A stretch of 5,086 bases of DNA from positions 1 to 5,086 of the forward strand of contig DFDK01000019.1 in assembly GCA_002367695.1 (NCBI GenBank). The letters are read 5' to 3'. The stretch's first letter is position 1. The number at the start of each line of letters is the position of its first letter. The position numbers were made by a program, and so were the translations under genes. The notes under the pieces were generated by a model. The model worked only from the letters and a program-made list of their open reading frames with translations. It searched no databases and was not told where the DNA came from. Of this stretch, positions 1-5,086 are shown one piece after another. Origin of the DNA: Acidimicrobium sp. UBA3029. Its GTDB lineage: Bacteria; Actinomycetota; Acidimicrobiia; Acidimicrobiales; Ilumatobacteraceae.

Positions 1-318
1 GCCACAACAACATGTGCGCACTCGATGACTCCGCCAGAAGATCTCAAAGCCATGTGCTTGGGCGCAGACATCATTGTGTCGTGTGTGGGTATTGCTCGCA
101 TGATCAAAGCCGACTTCGTCAAGCCGGGCGCCACCGTTGTTGACGTGGGTGTAACTCGCATTGACAACAAAATCGTTGGCGACGTTGATTTCGATGCGGT
201 GCAAGCTGTAGCTGGTGCAATTACTCCGATGCCGGGTGGCACTGGCCCAATGACCATTGGTTGCTTGCTCGAAAACACTCTTGAGGCCGCAAAAATGCTC
301 GGTGCATTTCCTCGCTAG
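1..318 (+). CDS. folD: FolD, bifunctional methylenetetrahydrofolate dehydrogenase / methenyltetrahydrofolate cyclohydrolase (C-terminal part)
   Basis: This is the last 105 codons of folD. The reading frame is open from base 1 and ends at TAG 316-318. FolD is a cytoplasmic enzyme that interconverts 5,10-methylene-, 5,10-methenyl- and 10-formyl-tetrahydrofolate with NADP, supplying one-carbon units for purines, formyl-methionine and thymidylate. Seen here: the start of the nucleotide-binding half (ATTTCAHSMT, matching the family's ATV-x-CHS-x-T), the block GADIIVSCVG followed by VKPGATVVDVGV, the segment GDVDF, and the near-invariant C-terminal signature ITPMPGGTGPMTIGCLLENT. Family members are about 285 residues long, so roughly 180 N-terminal residues, including the catalytic lysine region, lie upstream of the window. 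The end agrees with normal FolD length and shows no damage. It converges with the permease gene, whose stop codon lies 15 bases away. Identification is firm; the completeness of the upstream part cannot be judged. Confidence 0.95.
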   Translation, partial: ATTTCAHSMTPPEDLKAMCLGADIIVSCVGIARMIKADFVKPGATVVDVGVTRIDNKIVGDVDFDAVQAVAGAITPMPGGTGPMTIGCLLENTLEAAKMLGAFPR

Positions 319-333
319 TTATCGTCGCGAGAA

Positions 334-2256
334 TTAAACAGCAGCTGGCGCTTGTAGTCGTCTAGCGGTTGCTTGTAGGAGTCGATCAAGAATCGTTGCC
401 ATGATCACGATGGCGATTCCAACTTCGGCTCCAAGACCAGCATCTGGTTTGGTGAGTGCTTCAATTGATCGGTAGCCAAGGCCACCGCCACCAACCATTC
501 CTGCAATGATCGCCATTGCTAACACCATCATCACCATTTGATTGATTGCCAAGATTATTGATGGCATGGCGAGCGGAATTCGTACGCCCCACAGCACCTG
601 CCTGGGCGTTGCGCCAAATGTGGTTGCTGCTTCAAGTGATTCGTAATTGACTTGGCGAATGCCGAGTGAGGTGAGTCGGATGCCTGGTGGTATTGCGTAC
701 ACAACAGCAGCGACAATGCCGGGCACTGGGCCGACAGAAAAGATCATCACGAACGGAATTGCATAGACAAGATTCGGAATTGTCTGTAGTGCATCTAAGA
801 AAGGTGAAATCAACGACTCTGCTCGAGGTCTGCGACCGAGCCAGATGCCAATAGGAATGGCGATCAGCATCGACATGGTGACTGCAATAACTGTTTGCGT
901 CAGCGTGTCCACTGCATCTGGCCATCTACCAGTAAGCCCGATAAAGGTAATGCCAATCGCGGTGGTGAGCGACATTTTCCAGCCAGCAACGAAATATGAA
1001 AAAGCACTTGCTGCAATAACGATTGCTTGCCATGCGAGTGTTTGATTAAGCCATGTTTGAGCACGAACTATGAGCTCGCGTACAATGAAATCATTGAATG
1101 GTCGAGTTATGACATCGAATGTCGTGCGAAACCATTTGAAGCCTGTGTCGATTGGGTCTGCAAACGAAGTTCCCCACGAAAATGGAAACTCGATCCAGTC
1201 CATCGTGCGCCCAAGAATTGTCGCAAAAATCAAACCCAAGATCGTTACGTACATCAACTTGCGGCTGATATGAAACCGTTGTCCGCCGGGTTCAATAACA
1301 AGTGACCTACTCACACGGTCGAGTACGAGTGCAACAGCGACTACTGCGAGACTGACTACGAGCCCGCGGCCAGGCTCGAGGCGACGCACGGTTTGATTGA
1401 TTTCTTGACCAAGCCCACCTGCACCCACGAGCGTTGCAATCACCACAATGCCAAGCGCCATCATCACGGTCTGGTTAATGCCAGCAATGATCGAGGGAAC
1501 GGCGAGAGGAAGTTGCACCTTGGCAAGAATCTGACGTTTCGTTGCGCCGAACATCTGTGCTGCCTCAACAGCCGACTTTGGTACTTGTCGAATACCGAGA
1601 CACGTGAGTCGAATTATCGGTGGAATCGCATAAATTACCGTGGCGATTGCGGCAGGTGCGGGGCCGATTCCAAAAACCAAGACGATCGGTATCAAATACA
1701 CCGTTGCAGGGACAGTTTGCATGCCGTCCAAAATTGGTCGCAGAATTACTTCAAAACGTCTATTCAGTGCGGTGAGCACTCCAAGCGGAACACCAACGAG
1801 AACGCAGATGGCAACCGAAACTGCCATCAGCGATATCGTCACGATGCTCTCTGGCCAAATACCAACGACGCCGGGGTATACAACCACGCATGCAGTGAAT
1901 GTCGCGAGACCCCATCTACGTGTGCGTGCAATGGTCAGGAAGACGACAATCGGTGGAATGAACCAGGGGAGCCACATGAAAAATGACTCGACACCGTTGA
2001 GGCCAAACTCAACGACCGAGATCGCTGGGTTAAAGAAGAATTTGAATGACCAATTGCTACTTCGATTCTTGCGCACCCACGACTGCACACCAGTGATCGG
2101 CTCGGCGATCCCGATATTCCATGATTCTGGAAACCCCCGAGTTCCAAATGTTTGGGCAGCAACGAGAACGATTGTGACGACTGTGGCAATTCGTGCGAGT
2201 GGGTGTCTCAACAATGATTGAGACGAATTTGATTGTTGCGCGAGCGCAGTGTTCAT
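334..2256 (-). CDS. proW: ProW-type quaternary-amine ABC transporter permease, two permease domains fused in one chain
   Basis: This 640-residue inner-membrane protein forms the channel of a glycine betaine/proline-type importer. It contains two homologous permease units. Unit 1 spans about residues 20-320 and unit 2 about 331-635. Each has an N-terminal hydrophobic segment, an amphipathic stretch, then a helical core of the binding-protein-dependent permease type. Each core carries an EAA loop for docking to the ATPase: EAAQMFGATKRQ at 231-242 and EAATTFGATPRQ at 542-553, exactly 311 residues apart. From the EAA onward, 25 of 37 positions are identical between the halves by my count. Shared blocks include YAIPP-x-IRLT-x-LGIRQV and the glycine-rich GAGGLG / GGGGLG. 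Typical single ProW proteins are about 280-350 residues, so one chain here supplies both halves of the channel. The ATG sits inside the ATGA overlap with the upstream ATPase gene, which implies translational coupling. No frameshift or lost motif is seen. Exact substrate is inferred from the neighbouring ATPase and binding protein; the symbol denotes family, not proven proline transport. Confidence 0.93.
   Translation of the reverse strand: MNTALAQQSNSSQSLLRHPLARIATVVTIVLVAAQTFGTRGFPESWNIGIAEPITGVQSWVRKNRSSNWSFKFFFNPAISVVEFGLNGVESFFMWLPWFIPPIVVFLTIARTRRWGLATFTACVVVYPGVVGIWPESIVTISLMAVSVAICVLVGVPLGVLTALNRRFEVILRPILDGMQTVPATVYLIPIVLVFGIGPAPAAIATVIYAIPPIIRLTCLGIRQVPKSAVEAAQMFGATKRQILAKVQLPLAVPSIIAGINQTVMMALGIVVIATLVGAGGLGQEINQTVRRLEPGRGLVVSLAVVAVALVLDRVSRSLVIEPGGQRFHISRKLMYVTILGLIFATILGRTMDWIEFPFSWGTSFADPIDTGFKWFRTTFDVITRPFNDFIVRELIVRAQTWLNQTLAWQAIVIAASAFSYFVAGWKMSLTTAIGITFIGLTGRWPDAVDTLTQTVIAVTMSMLIAIPIGIWLGRRPRAESLISPFLDALQTIPNLVYAIPFVMIFSVGPVPGIVAAVVYAIPPGIRLTSLGIRQVNYESLEAATTFGATPRQVLWGVRIPLAMPSIILAINQMVMMVLAMAIIAGMVGGGGLGYRSIEALTKPDAGLGAEVGIAIVIMATILDRLLQATARRLQAPAAV
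2253..2256 (-). other. ATGA stop/start overlap coupling ATPase and permease translation
   Basis: The minus strand reads ATGA here: the TGA stop of the ATPase gene (2255-2253) shares bases with the ATG of the permease gene (2256-2254). Upstream of this ATG there is only a weak purine-rich site, an AGG about 11 bases before it. Re-initiation by ribosomes finishing the ATPase is therefore the likely way the permease is translated, which would keep the two subunits in proportion. Confidence 0.85.
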
Positions 2257-3317
2257 CGTTGTTCGGCCTGCAAGATCGATGCAACACTCTGTCGGTTCAC
2301 GACACCGATTACGAGATTGTTGGTGTCAACAACGGCAATCGGTTCGTCTCGCTCGAGCAACATCGGGATAATGGTTTCAATCTTCGCTGTTGAAGCAACA
2401 GTTCGGCCGCCGCTTACGGTCTGTCCATCGACGGTTACCGTTTTTACGCTGAGGACTTTGGCCCGAGGCACATCATTGACAAACTCGCGCACGTAGGGTG
2501 TCGCAGGGTTTGCCACAATTTCTTCAGGCGTTCCTATTTGGTCAAACGAACCGTCTTTCATGATCGCGATGCGGTCACCAAGACGCAGTGCCTCGGCAAA
2601 GTCGTGGGTAATAAAGACAACAGTTCGCTGCATGGTTTTTTGCAACCTGATCAATTCATCTTGCATTTCTTTACGAATGAGTGGATCAAGTGCCGAGAAT
2701 GGTTCATCAAAGAGCAAAATCTGCGGATCAACCGCGAGCGCACGAGCAAGGCCCACTCGTTGTTGCATGCCACCCGAGAGTTGTTGTGGGTAGTGATTTG
2801 CCCAGCCATCGAGACCAACAATGTTGAGCACTTCTGTAGCACGAGCAAGTCGCGTCGCCTTTGCAACCTTTTGAACCTCGAGACCGTATGCAATGTTGTC
2901 AATTACTTTGCGATGGGGGAACAAACCAAAGTGCTGAAATACCATCGACATTCGACCACGGCGTACCTCAATGAGTTGTTCCTCTGTCATCGCAAGTAAA
3001 TCGTCGCCACTCAGCAAGACGTCGCCAGATGTTGGCTCGATCAGCCGTGCGAGACATCTAATCAGTGTTGACTTACCAGACCCTGAGAGACCCATGACCA
3101 CAAATGTCTCTCCGCGGGCAACACTGAATGACACGTCGCGAACAGCCACAGTTTGTTGGGTTTGTTGCAGAATGTCGGCGCCGCTCGCACCGCCTTGCGC
3201 TAAAGCAATTGCGCTATTTCCATCTCCCTGGCCAAACACTTTCCAGATGTGGCGCAGCTCAATTGCTGGCGATACCCCTGTCGATGTTTCCCCCGTTGCT
3301 GTCTCACCCAATGACAC
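2253..3317 (-). CDS. proV: ProV-type ATP-binding subunit of glycine betaine/proline-type ABC importer
   Basis: This 354-residue cytoplasmic ATPase powers the importer. All nucleotide-binding motifs are intact: Walker A GLSGSGKST at 76-84, Q-loop Gln128 (VFQHFGLFPH), signature LSGGMQQR at 180-187, Walker B ILLFDEP at 200-206 with Glu205, D-loop SALD at 208-211 and H-loop His238. The stretch from about 28 to 62, with a glycine-rich insert, ADILQQT and VAVRDVSF, is typical of the ProV/OpuAA branch and separates it from general ABC ATPases. After about residue 285 there is a CBS-like tail (PIAVVDTNNLVIGVVNRQSV), the region that senses ionic strength or nucleotides in OpuA. E. coli ProV is about 400 residues, and the tail here seems to hold only one clear CBS half. 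The start is GTG at 3317-3315, preceded on the minus strand by AAGG with an 8-base spacer (3329-3318). No better start lies before the ABC core. The gene is first in a two-gene unit with the permease and is divergent from the binding-protein gene. Confidence 0.94.
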   Translation of the reverse strand: MSLGETATGETSTGVSPAIELRHIWKVFGQGDGNSAIALAQGGASGADILQQTQQTVAVRDVSFSVARGETFVVMGLSGSGKSTLIRCLARLIEPTSGDVLLSGDDLLAMTEEQLIEVRRGRMSMVFQHFGLFPHRKVIDNIAYGLEVQKVAKATRLARATEVLNIVGLDGWANHYPQQLSGGMQQRVGLARALAVDPQILLFDEPFSALDPLIRKEMQDELIRLQKTMQRTVVFITHDFAEALRLGDRIAIMKDGSFDQIGTPEEIVANPATPYVREFVNDVPRAKVLSVKTVTVDGQTVSGGRTVASTAKIETIIPMLLERDEPIAVVDTNNLVIGVVNRQSVASILQAEQR

Positions 3318-3363
3318 AGCGCAAACCTTAGTGCGACCTCATGATGAGTAAACAAAATTTCGC

Positions 3364-3369
3364 TAAGAT
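3364..3369 (+). promoter_or_regulatory. Possible -10 box of the binding-protein gene promoter
   Basis: TAAGAT matches the TATAAT consensus at four of six positions, including the first two bases (TA) and the final AT. It lies 46 bases before the preferred ATG. The 17-base-spaced -35 position (3341-3346, ATGATG) does not resemble TTGACA, so the promoter would be weak or activator-dependent, and the call is tentative. If correct, transcription would start near 3376, inside the inverted repeat. Confidence 0.35.
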
Positions 3370-3374
3370 GACTG

Positions 3375-3394
3375 CACGTTCTGACTGGAACGTG
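3375..3394. promoter_or_regulatory. Perfect 7+7 inverted repeat, candidate operator (or leader hairpin)
   Basis: The arms CACGTTC (3375-3381) and GAACGTG (3388-3394) are exact reverse complements around a 6-base spacer, TGACTG. The same six bases, TGACTG, also occur directly before the left arm (3369-3374), so the site reads as two 13-base units, each TGACTG followed by one arm. A 20-base dyad with 10 bases between arm centres plus flank is the size expected for a dimeric helix-turn-helix repressor. Its position just downstream of the -10-like box suits repression of the binding-protein gene, and it sits about 58 bases from the ATPase start, so both units could be controlled. A hairpin in the 5' leader RNA is the alternative. 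No regulator gene is present in the window. Confidence 0.55.
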
Positions 3395-3403
3395 TACTCG
3401 ATC

Positions 3404-3411
3404 AAGGGGAG
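3404..3411 (+). promoter_or_regulatory. Ribosome binding site that fixes the binding-protein start at 3416
   Basis: AAGGGGAG is strongly complementary to the 16S rRNA tail and lies 4 bases (TTTT) before ATG 3416; measured from the AAGG part the spacing is 8. The alternative upstream ATGs at 3341 and 3344 follow GCGACCTC, with no Shine-Dalgarno sequence, and would place about 25 polar residues before a signal peptide. Confidence 0.85.
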
Positions 3412-3415
3412 TTTT

Positions 3416-4411
3416 ATGGGATCACGCAAGAGGTTATTGGGAATTGGATTATTCGCGGTTGGGTCACTTTTGTTCGCAGCTTGTGGCGGAAGTGATACAG
3501 CAACTGAGTCAGTAAGCCAAGATGCGACAGCAGTAGCCGATGGTCCTGCTTGCGCAGGAACTGAAACAATCAAGATTGCCCGCAACAACTGGACGGCATC
3601 TGCCATTGAAGTTGAAGTCGTGAAGCAATTGATTGAGACCAATTTGTGCAACCCTGTCGAGATTGTTGACATTGACGAGAACGCAATGATCGCCGGCATG
3701 TCGTCAGGCGATATTGATGCCAACGTTGAAGTATGGCCATCTGGCTTTACTCCTGAAGAACAAGCATTTGTCGATGACGGTTCTGTTGTCAACATGGGCG
3801 AACTCGGCGCAGTTGGCAAAATTGGCTGGTTCATAACACCTAATGCACTTGAGCAGTTTCCGCAACTTGCAACGTGGGAAGGTTTGAAAGACCCAGAAGT
3901 GGCTAAGGCATTTGCAACAGCAGCAACCGGATCGCAAGGTCGACTGTTAGCAATGGATCCTTCGTTTTCGAGTTATGAAGAGCCTGTTGCCAAGAACCTT
4001 GGACTTGATTTCAAGGTTCAATATTCAGGTTCTGAAGCCGCAACTCAAGCAGAGATCATTGCAGCGACTGAAGCAGGCAAGCCAGTGATCATGTATTACT
4101 GGATGCCGTCTGCGGCGGTCGGTAAATATAACTTGATTAATCTTGCGTTGCCAAAGCCAACAGTTGACTGCGCTGCAGAAACTGACAAGTGCGATGGCGA
4201 CTACCCAGAAGACATTTTGTTTAAAGTTGCTTCAGCAAAGCTTGAAGCAAAGGATGCCAATGTTTTCAATTTCTTCAAGAACTTCAAGTTCACAACGGAA
4301 GATCAGTTGTCAACATTGGGACCTGTAGAAATCGATGGGGAATCCGCGGCAGATATTGCTGCCGAGTGGATTGCAGCAAACGAAGCAGTTTGGTCAGCCT
4401 GGTTTAACTAG
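3416..4411 (+). CDS. proX: ProX/OpuAC-type glycine betaine/choline-class substrate-binding lipoprotein
   Basis: This 331-residue extracytoplasmic lipoprotein is the solute receptor of the importer encoded divergently next to it. The start at 3416 gives a textbook lipoprotein signal: basic GSRKR, hydrophobic core LLGIGLFAVGSLLF, then AAC with the lipidated cysteine at 23, followed by a GGSD and Ser/Thr/Ala-rich linker to about 45. The mature domain matches the OpuAC family: IKIARNNWTASAIEVEVVKQ at 52-71, the segment GDIDANVEVWPSG (98-110), and the hinge/second-lobe block VIMYYWMPSAAVGKYNL (224-240). In this family the ligand's quaternary ammonium group is held in an aromatic cage; Trp59, Trp107, Tyr228 and Trp229 are candidates here, by inference. 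Cys46/Cys78 and Cys252/Cys259 could form disulfides. Exact ligand (glycine betaine, proline betaine, choline or similar) cannot be read from sequence. The gene stands alone before a strong terminator, on the opposite strand to its ATPase and permease; separate transcription would allow excess binding protein. Confidence 0.92.
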   Translation: MGSRKRLLGIGLFAVGSLLFAACGGSDTATESVSQDATAVADGPACAGTETIKIARNNWTASAIEVEVVKQLIETNLCNPVEIVDIDENAMIAGMSSGDIDANVEVWPSGFTPEEQAFVDDGSVVNMGELGAVGKIGWFITPNALEQFPQLATWEGLKDPEVAKAFATAATGSQGRLLAMDPSFSSYEEPVAKNLGLDFKVQYSGSEAATQAEIIAATEAGKPVIMYYWMPSAAVGKYNLINLALPKPTVDCAAETDKCDGDYPEDILFKVASAKLEAKDANVFNFFKNFKFTTEDQLSTLGPVEIDGESAADIAAEWIAANEAVWSAWFN

Positions 4412-4436
4412 TAAGAATTTCAAACTTAGTAAAGTG

Positions 4437-4469
4437 AAACGGCGGGCCGAAAGGCCCGCCGTTTTGTTT
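4437..4469 (+). terminator. Strong intrinsic terminator after the binding-protein gene
   Basis: A perfect 12-base-pair stem (4437-4448 with 4453-4464), eight central pairs of which are GGCGGGCC/GGCCCGCC, is closed by a GAAA loop of the stable GNRA class and runs into TTTTGTTTG. It starts 26 bases after the TAG of the binding-protein gene. It should end that transcript efficiently. The same hairpin lies only about 20 bases before the start of the dehydrogenase gene. Confidence 0.93.
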
Positions 4470-4474
4470 GTGAA

Positions 4475-4480
4475 GAGGAG
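4475..4480 (+). promoter_or_regulatory. Ribosome binding site of the alcohol dehydrogenase gene
   Basis: GAGGAG is a strong Shine-Dalgarno sequence, 7 bases before ATG 4488. It supports this start and shows that the gene is meant to be translated on its own. It begins a few bases after the T-tract of the terminator. Confidence 0.85.
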
Positions 4481-4487
4481 TCGACTA

Positions 4488-5086
4488 ATGAATGATCCGT
4501 CAATTCTGTTGCCACATGATTGGTTTTTCCCTGTACCAATTGCTTATGGACCTGGGCGCTTGGCCGAGATCGGACAGAAATGTTTGGCGTTGGGAGTTCG
4601 TAATCCTTTAATCGTCACTGATCGTGGAAGTCGCGAACTCGTCTTTATCACTCGCTTGGTTGGCCTACTTTCAGAATCAGGTCTGCAGTCGGCAGTCTTT
4701 TCTGGGATATCGCCAAACCCTATTGACTCTGAGATCAGCATTGGACGTGCGGCGTTTGTTGCGGGAAGTCATGATGCGATCATCGCAATTGGTGGTGGTA
4801 GCGCGATGGACGGAGGTAAAGCGATCTGCTTGACGGCAAACAATGAAATTGATCTTTGGGATTTTGAGTTTGAACAAACCCCGCCATTGATTTCACACCA
4901 AAATCGTTTTCCAACTCTCATCACTATTCCCACGACTGCGGGCACCGGCGCCGAAACCGAAAGTACGGCAATGGTCACTCATACAGAAAAGGCAATGAAG
5001 TTCTGCGTCTGGCACTCAGAACTAAAACCGTCATTGGCGCTTCTAGATCCTGAGCTCACTATTGGGTTGCCAGCAAATCTCACCGC
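4488..5086 (+). CDS. Iron-containing (group III) alcohol dehydrogenase, N-terminal half
   Basis: The frame is open from ATG 4488 to the window edge (199 codons plus two bases), so the gene is cut by the window rather than broken. The family is NAD(P)-dependent, usually iron-binding, cytoplasmic alcohol dehydrogenases of about 385-400 residues. Seen: the N-terminal strand IAYGPGRLAEIG (18-29); a Rossmann-like coenzyme half with IVTDRGSR (42-49); the pyrophosphate-binding signature GGGSAMDGGKA (102-112); LWDFE (123-127); PTTAGTGAETEST (148-160), where GTGSE is usual and an Ala replaces the Ser; and LLDPELTIGLP (185-195). The metal ligands (one Asp and three His, beginning with the family block after LTA) lie beyond the window, so metal dependence and activity cannot be confirmed. 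Substrate is unknown. Context beside a betaine-type importer allows a GbsB-like choline dehydrogenase, but general short-chain alcohol or hydroxyacid dehydrogenases are equally possible from this half. Confidence 0.9.
   Translation, partial: MNDPSILLPHDWFFPVPIAYGPGRLAEIGQKCLALGVRNPLIVTDRGSRELVFITRLVGLLSESGLQSAVFSGISPNPIDSEISIGRAAFVAGSHDAIIAIGGGSAMDGGKAICLTANNEIDLWDFEFEQTPPLISHQNRFPTLITIPTTAGTGAETESTAMVTHTEKAMKFCVWHSELKPSLALLDPELTIGLPANLT

Larger units (their letters stand above)
3318..3415. promoter_or_regulatory. Divergent control region between the transporter's ATPase-permease unit and its binding-protein gene
   Basis: These 98 bases separate the GTG start of the ATPase gene (minus strand) from the preferred ATG of the binding-protein gene (plus strand). 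Promoters for both units should lie here. Seen directly: a -10-like TAAGAT for the plus strand, a perfect inverted repeat just downstream of it, and ribosome binding sites at both edges (AAGG on the minus strand at 3329-3326, AAGGGGAG on the plus strand at 3404-3411). I could not find a convincing -35 box for either direction, nor a convincing minus-strand -10. The region carries no supported gene. The plus-strand reading frame does continue upstream to an ATG at 3341, but that start has no ribosome binding site. Confidence 0.7.

Noticed and set aside
311..331. Short stem CTCGC/GCGAG at the end of folD as a terminator
   Set aside because: It has only five pairs with an 11-base loop and no run of T on either strand, so it is too weak to call.
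1393..1986. Open frame of 197 codons on the + strand
   Set aside because: It is fully antisense to the permease gene. Its translation is rich in Cys, His, Asn and Arg with no hydrophobic or domain pattern, as expected for the complement of a membrane-protein gene.
1640..2221. Open frame of 193 codons on the + strand
   Set aside because: It is antisense to the permease gene, overlaps another shadow frame, and has no recognisable domain or ribosome binding site.
2538..2999. Open frame of 153 codons on the + strand
   Set aside because: It is antisense to the best-conserved part of the ATPase gene, and its composition has no family resemblance.
3341..3346. ATGATG as a -35 box for the TAAGAT -10
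   Set aside because: The spacing of 17 is right, but the similarity to TTGACA is poor.
3341..3415. Upstream extension of the binding-protein gene from ATG 3341
   Set aside because: There is no ribosome binding site, the extra 25 residues precede and would bury the lipoprotein signal, and the stretch contains the likely promoter and operator.
3328..3834. Open frame of 168 codons on the - strand, crossing the control region
   Set aside because: It lies opposite the binding-protein gene. Its Ser/Thr/Pro/Ala-rich translation is the usual artefact of reading the complement, and it would run through the operator region.
4403..4432. Possible dehydrogenase promoter (TTTAAC and TAGTAA)
   Set aside because: Each box matches consensus at only about three of six positions, which is not better than chance in this AT-rich gap.

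Overview
The window looks like chromosomal DNA from a free-living bacterium with intermediate GC content, most probably an actinobacterium. The lineage call is an inference. It rests on the lipoprotein leader ending in AACGGSD, which is common in actinobacterial solute-binding proteins, on the moderate GC and on the compact gene spacing. An aquatic Acidimicrobiia or Ilumatobacter-like lineage would fit, but the sequence does not prove it. No rRNA, tRNA, CRISPR array, insertion sequence or phage gene was seen. Every part of the window is explained by five protein genes and short spacers.

Layout from left to right: (1) the 3' end of folD on the + strand (1-318), a one-carbon metabolism gene whose start lies outside the window; (2) a 15-base gap, then two genes on the - strand that converge with folD: a long permease with two fused ProW-type halves (334-2256) and a ProV-type ATPase (2253-3317), joined by an ATGA stop/start overlap; (3) a divergent control region (3318-3415) with a perfect 7+7 inverted repeat, a -10-like box and a strong ribosome binding site; (4) a ProX/OpuAC-type substrate-binding lipoprotein on the + strand (3416-4411); (5) a strong intrinsic terminator (4437-4469); (6) the first half of an iron-containing alcohol dehydrogenase (4488 to the window end).

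The three central genes form a complete quaternary-amine (glycine betaine, proline betaine or choline type) ABC importer. The lipoprotein captures the solute outside the membrane, the double permease forms the whole channel from one chain, and the ATPase drives transport. The binding protein is transcribed away from the ATPase-permease pair, so both units share one control region. The dehydrogenase may be unrelated. However, some iron-containing dehydrogenases (GbsB of Bacillus subtilis) oxidise choline on the way to glycine betaine, so a link to the imported solute is possible.

No clearly new biological system is visible. The points most worth a second look are the palindromic operator candidate between the divergent transporter units, the fused tandem permease, and the dehydrogenase start placed directly behind a strong terminator with no room for a separate promoter.
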